Source of the DNA: Microbacterium sp. SORGH_AS_0969
Lineage (GTDB): Bacteria; Actinomycetota; Actinomycetes; Actinomycetales; Microbacteriaceae
Assembly: GCF_030818255.1 (NCBI RefSeq)
Contig: NZ_JAUTAG010000001.1
Location: forward strand, 3,596,001 to 3,660,000
Length of the DNA stretch: 64,000 nt
Reading direction: 5' to 3'
Under the pieces are notes generated by a model, which was not told the origin of the DNA, did not search any database, and saw only the letters and a list, made by a program, of their open reading frames with translations. The translations under genes were made by a program, and so were the position numbers. This document shows, piece by piece, positions 1 to 12,490 of the stretch (its first letter is position 1; each line of letters begins with the position of its first letter).

Positions 1-2156
<2,156 letters not shown>

Positions 2157-2162
2157 CTGTTA

Positions 2163-2184
2163 AGTCTAGGTCGGGCCTCCGACA
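2163..2184 (-). promoter_or_regulatory. PafBC-type damage promoter of uvrA
   Basis: On the minus strand TGTCGGAG (2184-2177), an 8-nt spacer, then the -10 box TAGACT (2168-2163). This fits the RecA-independent damage promoter TTGTCRGTG-N8-TAnnnT that PafBC activates in mycobacteria. The -10 ends 6 nt before the GTG of uvrA, so transcription should start on the start codon. Confidence 0.8.
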
Positions 2185-2256
2185 TCGGTCCCGGGTTCGC
2201 CCGGGGCGCACGGATGTGCGAAGGTTCTCGCCCTGGCGGGCCCCTCGAGATCGATG

Positions 2257-2685
2257 TCAGTCGCGGGGCCGACCGGCGAATGGCGCCAGCCCGTCACGGA
2301 GAGCAACGAGCGCGTGTTCGTCGATGCCGACGCGCGCCATGATCTTTCCGGGCACCTCGAGCGCCGCGGCGCGCAGCGCCGCACCCTCCTCCGTGAGGGC
2401 GATGTCGAGCATCCGCTCGTCGTCGGCACGGCGGGTGCGTACCACCCGCCCTTGCGCCTCCAGGCGCTTCACCAACGGCGACAGGGTGGCCGGTTCCATC
2501 GCCAGCTCCGCCGCCAGGGCGCCGAGCGATCGCGGAGCCTCCTCCCACAGTGCCAGCATCACGAGGTACTGGGGGTGCGTCAGGCCCAGGGGCTCGAGCA
2601 CCGGGCGATAGATCGACACCACGTTGCGCGCAGCGGTGACCAGCGCGAAGCACACCTGATTCTCCAGCTTGAGCAGATCGTCCAT
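2257..2685 (-). CDS. MarR-family regulator, OhrR-like
   Basis: Winged-helix repressor of 142 residues. The N-terminus reads MDDLLKLENQVCFAL, placing a single cysteine at position 12, where OhrR proteins carry the peroxide-sensing cysteine; LTHPQYLVMLALWE and LSPLVKRLEAQGRVVR are the helix-turn-helix and wing region. Its start has a clear GAGAGAGG ribosome site. The gene is divergent from a small zinc-ribbon gene, and a TTAGT-N2-ACTAA palindrome sits between them. The usual OhrR partner Ohr is not next to it. Peroxide sensing is inferred from family resemblance and the cysteine position. Confidence 0.85.
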   Translation of the reverse strand: MDDLLKLENQVCFALVTAARNVVSIYRPVLEPLGLTHPQYLVMLALWEEAPRSLGALAAELAMEPATLSPLVKRLEAQGRVVRTRRADDERMLDIALTEEGAALRAAALEVPGKIMARVGIDEHALVALRDGLAPFAGRPRD

Positions 2686-2704
2686 GCGCCCTCTCTCAAA
2701 ATAG

Positions 2705-2716
2705 TTAGTACACTAA
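2705..2716. promoter_or_regulatory. Probable MarR operator
   Basis: Perfect 5-bp inverted repeat TTAGT-AC-ACTAA in an AT-rich island between two divergent genes. Its place 20 nt from the regulator start and 6 nt from the ATG at 2722 suggests it controls both genes. Confidence 0.55.
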
Positions 2717-2721
2717 TAATC

Positions 2722-2958
2722 ATGACACGAAAGGATGCCGATCGGCCGCCGTTGCGCGACCGCGTGCGCGAAGCCGGCGGCTGGTACCAGTACCTCAACT
2801 CTCGGCTGATCCGCGTCGCGGGCCCGGCATCGGTCGGCCCCTACGAAACCGACCCGGAGCCTGTCCGCACCGGACGCCCCTGCCCGCTCTGCGGACACGC
2901 GATGGCGGAGCACTCGGTCGATCGGACAGGTCCGAAACCCCTCCTCCACTGCCCCTGA
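2722..2958 (+). CDS. Small zinc-ribbon-like protein
   Basis: 78-residue protein of unknown function. The C-terminal third holds CPLCGHAMAEH and ends HCP, giving a C-x2-C ... H ... H-C arrangement able to bind one zinc ion. The N-terminal half (RDRVREAGGWYQYLNSRL) is basic and aromatic. There is no ribosome site before the ATG, so the transcript may be leaderless. It is divergent from the MarR/OhrR-like gene and shares its palindromic operator, so it is probably the direct target of that repressor. Confidence 0.7.
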   Translation: MTRKDADRPPLRDRVREAGGWYQYLNSRLIRVAGPASVGPYETDPEPVRTGRPCPLCGHAMAEHSVDRTGPKPLLHCP

Positions 2959-3012
2959 AAGATGCGCGGGCCGACGCGGCTCTGACCGCCGGTCACCGCG
3001 GAGCACCGCCGG

Positions 3013-3432
3013 TCAGAGCTGCGGTCGACCGTCCTCATCGAGCGGCCAACCGGGGTTGACCGCGATCTCCCACGGGTGACCGTCCGGGTCGACGAAGACT
3101 CCGGAATACCCGCCCCAGGGAGTCGCCGCTCCCGCCCGAGCGAGCGTGGCACCGCGGGCGACCGCGGAGTCGAGGATCGCTTCGACCTCTTCGCTGTCAC
3201 GGACGTTGTGCGCGAGCGTCACGCCTCCCCACCCGCCGCTGTCTGAAACGCCGGAGTCCGCGGCGAGCTTGTGTCGGTCCCACAGCGCAAGCACCATTCC
3301 GCCGAGATCAAAGAACGCCACCTCGCCCTCGACGGACGTCGGATGTGGCGTCCACCCGAGACTCGAGGAGAAGGCGATCGCCCTGCCGAGGTCTCCGACA
3401 CCGAGCGTCACGAGCGTCATGCGCTGCTGCAT
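3013..3432 (-). CDS. VOC-family protein (glyoxalase/bleomycin resistance fold)
   Basis: 139-residue single-module vicinal oxygen chelate protein. It begins MQQRMTLVTLGVGDLGRAIA, typical of the first beta strand and helix, and ends with the hallmark VFVDPDGHPWEIAVNP. The start at 3432 follows a G-rich ribosome site; the internal Met four codons later is an alternative. It starts 13 nt after the uvrB stop on the same strand and is probably co-transcribed with uvrB. The substrate is unknown; members of this subfamily are often called lactoylglutathione lyase-like without proof. Confidence 0.85.
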   Translation of the reverse strand: MQQRMTLVTLGVGDLGRAIAFSSSLGWTPHPTSVEGEVAFFDLGGMVLALWDRHKLAADSGVSDSGGWGGVTLAHNVRDSEEVEAILDSAVARGATLARAGAATPWGGYSGVFVDPDGHPWEIAVNPGWPLDEDGRPQL

Positions 3433-3445
3433 CTCGGTCCCCCGA

Positions 3446-5515
<2,070 letters not shown>

Positions 5516-5521
5516 GATTCC

Positions 5522-5543
5522 AGCGTAGGCGGGGCCTCCGACA
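5522..5543 (-). promoter_or_regulatory. PafBC-type damage promoter of uvrB
   Basis: TGTCGGAG (5543-5536), 8-nt spacer, -10 TACGCT (5527-5522), then GGAATC and the uvrB ATG. The layout is the same as at uvrA, including the 6-nt gap to the start codon. Confidence 0.8.
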
Positions 5544-5579
5544 TCGGGGGCGGCTTGCGTTCGCCCACCACGAACGCCG

Positions 5580-6182
5580 TCAGTGCGAGGGCACGATCCG
5601 CTGCCAGAGGTCGTCGACCTGACGCCGGGTGTCCGCCACATCCGCGGTCGTGTCGATCACGACATCCGCGAGCGCGAGTCGATCCTCATCGGATACCTGA
5701 GACCTGATCCTCGCCCGGGCGTCGTCCTCGCTCAGCCCGCGATTCTCGACGAGGCGTCGGACGCGAAGCTCCTCGGGCGCGTGCGTCACGACCACCAGGT
5801 CCCACGAGTCGCCGCCGCGCGCTTCGGCGAGCAGCGGGACGTCGTAGACGACGACCGCCGCAGGATCCGCCGCCAGAGCGTCGCGGAACCTCCGCTCCGA
5901 CTCGCGTCGGACAGCGGGGTGGACGAGCGTGTTCAGTGCCGCGAGGCGCTCGGGATGACCGAACACGAGCGCCCCCAGAGCCGGCCGGTCGAGCTGTCCG
6001 TCGGCCGACAGGACGGCGGAGCCGAACTCGTCGACGATCGACGCGAGAACGGGCGACCCGGGGGCCTGCACGTCGCGCACGATGGCGTCGGCATCCACGA
6101 CGACAGCTCCGCGGTCTCGGAGCATGGCGGCGACGGTCGATTTTCCCGACGCGATGCCGCCGGTGAGAGCGAGGAGGGGCAC
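5580..6182 (-). CDS. coaE: Dephospho-CoA kinase
   Basis: Catalyses the last step of coenzyme A synthesis, phosphorylating the ribose 3'-OH of dephospho-CoA with ATP. It is 200 residues long. The P-loop [11 protein letters not shown] is at residues 6-16, followed by [17 protein letters not shown], the family's acceptor-binding DxD region, and VYDVPLLAE. The GTG at 6182 is the only start that places the P-loop at the usual distance from the N-terminus. A CATCCT box ends 6 nt before it, so this too may be a leaderless start. It lies 64 nt upstream of the uvrB start on the same strand; rpsA, its common actinobacterial neighbour, is about 14 kb away here. Confidence 0.96.
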   Translation of the reverse strand: MPLLALTGGIASGKSTVAAMLRDRGAVVVDADAIVRDVQAPGSPVLASIVDEFGSAVLSADGQLDRPALGALVFGHPERLAALNTLVHPAVRRESERRFRDALAADPAAVVVYDVPLLAEARGGDSWDLVVVTHAPEELRVRRLVENRGLSEDDARARIRSQVSDEDRLALADVVIDTTADVADTRRQVDDLWQRIVPSH

Positions 6183-6283
6183 CTGTCGAGGATGCCACAC
6201 ACCCGCCGAGCACGAACGGTGGTCTAGCATTTCGAGGGGAGCCGCGCAGTGGCTTTCTCGCCCCACCCCGCGGAAGTCCGATC

Positions 6284-6652
6284 ATGCCGAACCCGATGCT
6301 CGCGGTCGTCATCGAAGATGATGCCGATATCCGGTCGCTGGTCGTCGCTGTCCTCGAGCAGGCGGGGTACGTGGTGCACGCGGCGTCCAGCGGCTTGGAC
6401 GGCATCGAGCTGGTCGCTCGTCACGACCCCGCGGTGACGACCCTCGACGTCAGCATGCCGGGTATCGACGGCTTCGAAACGGCGCGGCGCATCCGTGGAT
6501 TCAGCAACACGCGCATTCTCATGGTGAGCGCCCGGGCCGACGAGACGGAGGAGCGGGAGGGCCGCGACGCCGGCGCGGACGATTACCTCACCAAGCCGTT
6601 CCGTCCTCGCGAGCTCCGCGAACGCGTGCGGATGCTCGTCGAAGGCGATTGA
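6284..6652 (+). CDS. Single-domain response regulator (CheY-like)
   Basis: 122 residues with one receiver domain and no output domain. The acidic pair is DD at 12-13, the phospho-acceptor is D55 (TTLDVSMPG), S82 is the switch residue, and K104 lies in YLTKPF. It converges on the GGDEF/sensor kinase pair (3 nt between the stop codons), which makes that kinase its likely phosphodonor, although this is only inferred from position. A TAGCAT box lies about 50 nt upstream, near the coaE start. Confidence 0.9.
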   Translation: MPNPMLAVVIEDDADIRSLVVAVLEQAGYVVHAASSGLDGIELVARHDPAVTTLDVSMPGIDGFETARRIRGFSNTRILMVSARADETEEREGRDAGADDYLTKPFRPRELRERVRMLVEGD

Positions 6653-6655
6653 CTC

Positions 6656-7813
6656 TCAGGCGAGCCCGAACGGCTGCCGCCCCGTCAGGACCGCCTCCGC
6701 TGCCGCCGCATCCGCCGCTTCGATGAGCCGCTCGGCGTCGAATCCGACCTGGCCGGCGAGGGCGACGCCCGCACCCACGACGGGAGCGACGGATGTCTGG
6801 AGAGCCGCGACATCGGCCACGACGCGATCGCGAAGCGACCGTGCAACGCGGCTCACGTCGGTGACGCTCGTCGTGATGAAAGCCACCGTGATCCCGGTCG
6901 TGTCCGTCTCCCCAACCAGGGCCATCGTCGGAGCATGCCGTCGGGCGGCCGCGCGAAACGCGCGGAGAATGGCGTCCGCTTCTTCGGGGCCGAACGCCAT
7001 GGCCACGCGCCGGAGGTCGTCGATTCGCAGGCAGACGACGCACGGATCCTCCTCCGCCGCACGCGCCCGCGTCAGCAGGATGCCCAAGGCCCCGCGGAAC
7101 GAATCGCGGAACAGGATGCCGTCACCGTCGACCGTCAGGTTTCGAGCGGCGACATGACCGCGGAAGGCCGATTCGCTCGACCGCAGGGTCGACGTCACGA
7201 TGACGGCCGCGACGACGAGGACGATGGTCAGGAGCGACGCCACGCGCGTGTCGAAGACGGCACGGAAAAGGGCACTGTCCGGTCCGAGAGCGATGAAGAC
7301 CACGGCCCGCGCCGCGAACCAGACCGACTCGATCGCCATGATCACGGTCAGTCCCCCGGCGCTCCACCGTCCACGGACGGCCCCGCGCCGGGTCTCGATG
7401 GCACCGAGCGCACCGAACAGCGCATTCCCCAGGAAGAACGGCACCGAGCCGGCCCAGGTTCCCCCATCCGGACCCGCCGCGAGGGCGGCGACCGCCACCG
7501 CCACGACCGCCGCGGCCCAGACGATCACGGGCACGAGCATCGGCCGCCCGTTGAACGAAAGACAACCCAGCCAGATGAACCCCGTGGCCCCGACGAACAC
7601 CCCGTTGCCGATCGCGACGGCGATGTATGCGCCGGGCAGGACGAGCCCGATGAGGTAGCACAGGGCCGAGAGACAGCCGCTCAGGTAGGCGGCCGACCAG
7701 TACCTGCCCGGGCTGCCGTCTTTCAGCATGAGCGTGTCCAGGACGTACATCACCGCCGAGATGAGGATGACGAGGAATGCAGCGACTTGGAGAGTCACCG
7801 AATCGAGGATCAT
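6656..7813 (-). CDS. Membrane protein with degenerate GGDEF domain
   Basis: 385 residues. The first ~200 contain seven hydrophobic segments; the last ~170 align by pattern with a diguanylate cyclase domain (FRDSFRGALGILLTRAR..., then CLRIDDLRRVAMAFGPEEAD). The signature GGDEF is absent: the equivalent place reads VGETDTTG, so cyclase activity is unlikely and a sensory or c-di-GMP/GTP-binding role is more plausible. Its ATG overlaps the stop of the upstream histidine kinase by ATGA, so the two are translationally coupled. The most C-terminal part keeps the helix AERLIEAADAAAAEA typical of GGDEF ends. Confidence 0.8.
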   Translation of the reverse strand: MILDSVTLQVAAFLVILISAVMYVLDTLMLKDGSPGRYWSAAYLSGCLSALCYLIGLVLPGAYIAVAIGNGVFVGATGFIWLGCLSFNGRPMLVPVIVWAAAVVAVAVAALAAGPDGGTWAGSVPFFLGNALFGALGAIETRRGAVRGRWSAGGLTVIMAIESVWFAARAVVFIALGPDSALFRAVFDTRVASLLTIVLVVAAVIVTSTLRSSESAFRGHVAARNLTVDGDGILFRDSFRGALGILLTRARAAEEDPCVVCLRIDDLRRVAMAFGPEEADAILRAFRAAARRHAPTMALVGETDTTGITVAFITTSVTDVSRVARSLRDRVVADVAALQTSVAPVVGAGVALAGQVGFDAERLIEAADAAAAEAVLTGRQPFGLA

Positions 7814-9429
7814 GTCGCGCTCCCCTGCTTGCGCGGCAGGCGCACGATGAAGGTCGAGCCGCTGCCGAGGGCCGAGCTCACCGTGATCTCGCCTCCATGC
7901 GCGCGGACGATGTCGCGGCTGATCGCCAGCCCCAGCCCGCTGCCGTGAGTGGACGAGTTCCGCACTGCATCGCCGCGGAAGAAGCGATCGAAGACTCTCC
8001 CCTGCTCGGACCGCGAGATTCCCGGCCCGTCATCGGCGACCGCGATCTGCACGGACGTGGCGCCGATTTCCACGGCGACCGTGACCGTCCCTCCGCGGAC
8101 GTTGTACTTGATGGCGTTCGACAAGAGGTTGTCGACGATCTGACGCAAGCGTCGCGGATCGACGTGCGCGATCCCGGGTCTCACCCCGGACGAATCGATC
8201 CGGATGCCATGATCCGCCGCGCGTGGCTGCTGGGACTCCACCGCCGCACGAACGATCGTCGCGATGTCGGTGTCCACGGGAATGAGATCGAACTCCGCAC
8301 CTTGGCGAGAGGAGGCGGACATCGCCAGGATGTCGGCGACCAGCTCCCTCAAACGCGTGGCGTTGCGCTCAGCGACCTCCAGACGATCGCGCGTTTCCGC
8401 GTCGATACCGGGGTCGTCGAGAGCGAGATCGAGGTAGCCGATGATCGAGGTGAGCGGGGTACGGAGTTCGTGCGAGACGCTGGCGACGAGATCGTCGCGC
8501 GCTCGCAGCGCCTGCTCCTCGGCCGTCACGTCCCGTGAGACCACGATCGTGCTCTCATCCGCGTCCGTCCCCGAGGACAGTCGTCGCGCCGTGACGCTCA
8601 ACGCACGCCGGTCCTGTCCCGGCGCACCGAACCAGACGAGCTCGCCCTCGAACAGTTCTCCGGCGCGCGCTCGGGCCAGGGGGGTCTCGTTCGGCGGGAC
8701 AGGGGTGGTGCCGTCCGCAGCGTAGGCCGCGATCGGCTCGCCCAGAACGTCCACGGTGGCTTGCAGCCGAGCGTGAGCTTCGTTCGTCACGGCGAGGTCG
8801 CCCTCGCGGGTGACGCGGATGACACCGAAGTCCACGGCGTCGAGCACCTCGGTGACGAGGTCTTCCTGCCGCCGCGCCCGCTCGACGGAGCGACGAAGCT
8901 CGGCCGACTGCTTCTCGAGCAGGGCGCGTTGCGCTCGTGCCCGACGCGCCGTCGAGTGTGCCAGGGCCGACAGCGCCACGACGGAGAAGGGCAAGACGAA
9001 CGTCGCCGCTGTAAGGCGTTGTTCGTCGTCGTTGACGAGCTGGAACAGAACGATCGCGGAGACGCCGATGAGAACGGCGACGACTCCCCCGACCCCGAAG
9101 GTCGATCCGATCCAGATGGCGGGGAAGGCCCAGAGCAGACCGACACCGGCGAGGGGAGCACTCTCACGCAGGGCGGCGATCGCGATCATGTCGATGACCG
9201 GCACGAGCCCGAGAGCCCACGAGGGCAGCGATCGCCACGGGGCGAGGATCGCGAGGATGGCTCCCCCGAAGATCACCGTTACGCAGACGGTGAAGAGCCC
9301 GACGTCGCGCACCTGGCCGAGCACCGAGGACGAGACCACCAGGAGAAGGGTCGCCGCAAGAAGAAGCGCCTGATTGGAGAGGATGCTTCGGTGGATCCCG
9401 AGTCGCTCGGTGAGTGACGTGCCCGGCAT
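7810..9429 (-). CDS. Sensor histidine kinase with six membrane segments and PAS-like domain
   Basis: About 539 residues. Residues ~18-158 form about six hydrophobic segments, then a coiled linker, a PAS-like domain (residues ~190-305, EVLDAVDFGVIRVTREG), the HisKA helix with phospho-acceptor H320 in SVSHELRTPL, and the ATPase domain (NLLSNAIKYN, DDGPGIS, GSGLGLAISRDIVRAHGG). I place the start at ATG 9429, 7 nt behind a TATGGT box; GTG 9450 and ATG 9438 are in-frame alternatives. It is the first gene of an operon with the GGDEF-like protein. The signal sensed is unknown; the closest response regulator is the receiver-only protein at 6284. Confidence 0.9.
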   Translation of the reverse strand: MPGTSLTERLGIHRSILSNQALLLAATLLLVVSSSVLGQVRDVGLFTVCVTVIFGGAILAILAPWRSLPSWALGLVPVIDMIAIAALRESAPLAGVGLLWAFPAIWIGSTFGVGGVVAVLIGVSAIVLFQLVNDDEQRLTAATFVLPFSVVALSALAHSTARRARAQRALLEKQSAELRRSVERARRQEDLVTEVLDAVDFGVIRVTREGDLAVTNEAHARLQATVDVLGEPIAAYAADGTTPVPPNETPLARARAGELFEGELVWFGAPGQDRRALSVTARRLSSGTDADESTIVVSRDVTAEEQALRARDDLVASVSHELRTPLTSIIGYLDLALDDPGIDAETRDRLEVAERNATRLRELVADILAMSASSRQGAEFDLIPVDTDIATIVRAAVESQQPRAADHGIRIDSSGVRPGIAHVDPRRLRQIVDNLLSNAIKYNVRGGTVTVAVEIGATSVQIAVADDGPGISRSEQGRVFDRFFRGDAVRNSSTHGSGLGLAISRDIVRAHGGEITVSSALGSGSTFIVRLPRKQGSAT

Positions 9430-9508
9430 GGCCCTGACCATAGCGCGCACATCCGCTCACCGCGCGCCTCCCCGCGATACGGCGGGTCGCGCGGTGGCTT
9501 CTGGCCGC

Positions 9509-10057
9509 TCAGCGGCGCGCGGTGGCTTCGCTCACCCACCGTGCGAACAGCGACCACGGGTCGTCGACGCCGGCGCGCAGCTCGTCGATGTGAGATGAGA
9601 GGGCATCGCTCAGCCGGAACCACTCCGTCCGCGCGAAACGCTCGTCCGCGAACCGCTCGTGCCTGCGACGTTCCACCTGGCGGTCGCCGCGCTCGAACGC
9701 GAGCAGCTGGTCGTGCCAGATCGCTCGCAATCAATGTCGAGGCTGCGAGGTCGTGCCGATCTTGACCCGGTCTTCGAAACGGAGGTAGTAGACGACGTCG
9801 ACGCGTGGGGCGGGGAGCTCATCGTCCACCGCATCACCGACACGCCATTCGCAGACGGCGCAGAGCCATCCGCTCGGCCACCGGACACCGAGCCGGGAGC
9901 CGCAGAGGCGGCACGGCGACGGCAGCACGTCGGTGACGCCATCGCGTGAACCCGCCCAGTCCGCCGCCACGGCGAGATGCCAACCGCAGAGGTCGAGCGG
10001 AGCCCCGTCCTCGACGGGTGACGCGCAGCCGGAGGCGACGCAAACGATGGAGGCCAT
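9509..10057 (-). pseudogene. GIY-YIG nuclease-like gene interrupted by an in-frame TGA
   Basis: Read through one TGA (9733-9731), the frame gives a 182-codon protein. An N-terminal zinc-binding part carries CVASGCAS, LCGWH and the C-x2-C pairs CRLCG and CAVC. Then comes a GIY-YIG-type domain starting VVYYLRFEDRVKIGTTSQPR, with the remainder (IWHDQLLAFERG, then VERRRHERFADER and TEWFRLSD) after the stop in the same frame. The stop splits the domain: the tyrosine/arginine half lies before it and the glutamate helix after it. One C-to-T change (CGA to TGA) explains it. The codon right after the stop is TTG, which might allow restart. The promoter is intact and PafBC-like. A sequencing error cannot be excluded. 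Confidence 0.75.
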
Positions 10058-10063
10058 GGCCTC

Positions 10064-10085
10064 ACCGTAGACGTCGCCTCCGACA
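10064..10085 (-). promoter_or_regulatory. PafBC-type damage promoter of the GIY-YIG gene
   Basis: TGTCGGAG (10085-10078), 8-nt spacer, -10 TACGGT (10069-10064), then GAGGCC and the ATG at 10057. Spacing to the start codon is again exactly 6 nt. Confidence 0.75.
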
Positions 10086-10103
10086 TCGTTCCCGGCGGCA
10101 TCC

Positions 10104-12386
10104 TCACTCTGCGGGAGCATCCTCCATCACCAGGAAGAGTCCTGCGTAGGGCGCGAGCTCGAGGGCGAAGCTCTGTAGCTCGTCGACGCGACCGACGACA
10201 TCGCCCGTGGCGGCGTCGACAGCCGTGCTCTGGGGCACCAGCCACTCGGACCGTACCGTTCCCTCGATCGTCTCACCCGAGAAGTTGAGAACCGTGATCT
10301 GCAAGGGAGCGTCCTCGCGGCGACGGTCTCCCCCGTCGAGACGGTGGACCATGACCAGCATGCTCGGGTGACCGACCTGCGGGATGTCCACCTGGGATGC
10401 CACCGCGATCCCGCTCTCGGTACGGATCCTCAACACGTCGCGCAGACCGGAGAGGAACGACGAGGAGTCGTTCTGCTGTGCGGTCAACGAGCCGTACAGG
10501 GAGCGGGCGCGCGGCATCCCCGAGGCGGAACCGCTGGCATCCGGTGCGACATCGAGCAGGTCGTGCGCTCCACGCTCTATCCACCGCGTGTCGCCCGACG
10601 CGATGAGATGACGCACGTCGTCGGCGGGAAGCGTCAGGGAGCCCGTGAGATCCCAGCCCGACAGGGCGAACACCCCCGGCTGCCACGAGTTGTACTTGGC
10701 CAGGAGCAGATGAGCGTCGCGGATCGCAGGGACGTCGTCGTCGGTGATCTCCGCCAGTGTCGCGCGTCCCTGCGTCGCCGCGATGAGCGAGGCGGTCGTG
10801 CAGGCGATCCCGTTCTGGGTGAAGACCAGGTTGTAGTCCGCGTTCACGGTGAGCTTCTCGGTGAGTTCCGCGCGAACCATCTCCGCGATCTCTGCTCCGG
10901 TCGCCTCGCCGTGCCGGAACGGATACACCGTGTCGTGGTGGGTCGTCGCCCAGTGCACGAGCTCATAGGTCAGCTCGTCGTGGTTCTGCATGCCGTGCAC
11001 GAGCTGCGCCGGCTCCACGCCGATCTCGAGGGATGTCGTGAGGGCCAGCCGCAGGAACTCGGTGTTCGCCGTCGCCAATGCGTGGTGGTATCCCGGCCGA
11101 GTGACGAAATCGTAGGAGAGATCCGCACCGACCGCCGCCGTGTCTCGGATGTCCTCGATCGTGAGGTTGAGCTCCTGGAACGTGAAGCCGCCGACCTTGC
11201 GCACCATCCCGGCGATGATGTGGTTCGCCGCGTGCGAGAGCGGATGGCCCTCCGACCACGCGGGCAGACCCTCAGCGCTCTTCTCGACGCCGAGGAAGCC
11301 GTTGGCGTCGAGCCGAAGGGCGCTCGTCCCGAGATCACCGAGGGAGTGGAGAGCGTCACCGATCACGAGGCGCATTCCCGCGAACGTCGGGTCCAGCCAG
11401 TTGATGGAGGGCTGCCCCTCCTTGAAGTAATGGAGGTACACCCATCGCCGCTCCATGCCGTCGGTTCCCAGCACCGGTGCGGTCGCGCTCCAGTTGGTCT
11501 CCTTGACCCCGGGCGTATAGAAGATCACGCGCTGCAACTCGCCGATGATGTATCCGCGCTTGCTGAGCTCCCGCTCGGTCTCGGCGTCGAGGTTGACCGA
11601 GTCACGACCCGCGGGGACCTCGGGGAGCAGACCCCAGTCCTCGCGGGGGATCTCGACCATGTGGTAGATGCCCGGATAGTCCTTGTACGCCATCTCCGCG
11701 AGCCGGAAGTCGGCTCCCTTGCCGGTGTGGCCCGGGACGATGTCATCGATGACGCTCCCGCCGTGTGCGTCCGCCACGTCGGCAACGCGTCGGAAGGCGT
11801 TCTCGTCTCCGAAATCGGGATCGATCTGCGTGCTGATGCGGTCGAAGTGGCCGTCGACGCTCGGTGTCTCCTGCCACCCCGTGATGCCGCCCGCGCGCTT
11901 GACCGGTCCAGTGTGGATGCCGTTGATCCCGACCCACTCGAACGCTTCCCACAGCGCCTCATCACCGAGCGCATCGAGGAACGACTCCCCCGGCCTCGTG
12001 ATCAGTGAGATCGGGTAGGCGGTGAACCACACGTCCGTCGACTCGATCGCCCGGCGGGCATCCGGGCGAGCGTACGGATTGCGCCACATGGACGGTTGCC
12101 CCGACAGCTGACGGCTGAGCACGTCCGCGTCCTTCAGCATGGACTGCCGAACGAGCCACTCGACGTAGGAGGGATTGCCACCGTTCGCGTTGCGCGGGTC
12201 GGTCAGGAACCGCCGCAGTGTGCCTCCGCGGAACTGGTCGCGCGGGCGGAGGCGGCGAGGACGCGCCGGATAGCGCTGCTCGTCGTAACTGATCTCCGCG
12301 GCGGTCTCGACCGTTTCGTCGGTCGCTTCCTGCACCTCGGCGTCCGTCACGTCATCCACCACGGTGCGCTCGTCCGCATCGTCCAC
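10104..12386 (-). CDS. GH13-family alpha-glucan enzyme, possibly maltose/trehalose-converting
   Basis: 760-residue alpha-amylase superfamily enzyme. Residues 1-40 are acidic and probably disordered. The (beta/alpha)8 barrel keeps the conserved regions: region I as [11 protein letters not shown], region [14 protein letters not shown] with nucleophile D360, region [11 protein letters not shown] with acid/base E405, and region IV MQNHDEL with D470. The C-terminal ~100 residues look like the usual beta-sandwich ([13 protein letters not shown]). It resembles proteins annotated as maltose alpha-D-glucosyltransferase (trehalose synthase), but the N-terminal strand pattern differs from classical TreS, so the exact reaction is uncertain. 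The GTG start has a GGGAGG ribosome site. The upstream MFS gene is on the same strand, about 100 nt away. Confidence 0.85.
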   Translation of the reverse strand: MDDADERTVVDDVTDAEVQEATDETVETAAEISYDEQRYPARPRRLRPRDQFRGGTLRRFLTDPRNANGGNPSYVEWLVRQSMLKDADVLSRQLSGQPSMWRNPYARPDARRAIESTDVWFTAYPISLITRPGESFLDALGDEALWEAFEWVGINGIHTGPVKRAGGITGWQETPSVDGHFDRISTQIDPDFGDENAFRRVADVADAHGGSVIDDIVPGHTGKGADFRLAEMAYKDYPGIYHMVEIPREDWGLLPEVPAGRDSVNLDAETERELSKRGYIIGELQRVIFYTPGVKETNWSATAPVLGTDGMERRWVYLHYFKEGQPSINWLDPTFAGMRLVIGDALHSLGDLGTSALRLDANGFLGVEKSAEGLPAWSEGHPLSHAANHIIAGMVRKVGGFTFQELNLTIEDIRDTAAVGADLSYDFVTRPGYHHALATANTEFLRLALTTSLEIGVEPAQLVHGMQNHDELTYELVHWATTHHDTVYPFRHGEATGAEIAEMVRAELTEKLTVNADYNLVFTQNGIACTTASLIAATQGRATLAEITDDDVPAIRDAHLLLAKYNSWQPGVFALSGWDLTGSLTLPADDVRHLIASGDTRWIERGAHDLLDVAPDASGSASGMPRARSLYGSLTAQQNDSSSFLSGLRDVLRIRTESGIAVASQVDIPQVGHPSMLVMVHRLDGGDRRREDAPLQITVLNFSGETIEGTVRSEWLVPQSTAVDAATGDVVGRVDELQSFALELAPYAGLFLVMEDAPAE

Positions 12387-12490
12387 TCGGAACCTCCCTC
12401 ACGTCACATCCGACGCTAGTCGGTCACGCCGAGATCGGACGTGGGCATTGACCTCGAACCGGCGTCACGCCAAAGTTTCGTGTTCTCTCT

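Noticed and set aside
9509..9733. Selenocysteine at the TGA of the GIY-YIG gene
   Set aside because: No SECIS-like stem right after the TGA and the position is not a redox site; Arg is expected there.
10344..12008. A 554-residue plus-strand frame
   Set aside because: Lies opposite the GH13 enzyme with all catalytic motifs on the minus strand.
12386..12430. A seventh PafBC-type site upstream of the GH13 gene
   Set aside because: TAGCGT is there, but the upstream element reads ATCTCGGCG and does not match TGTCGGAG.
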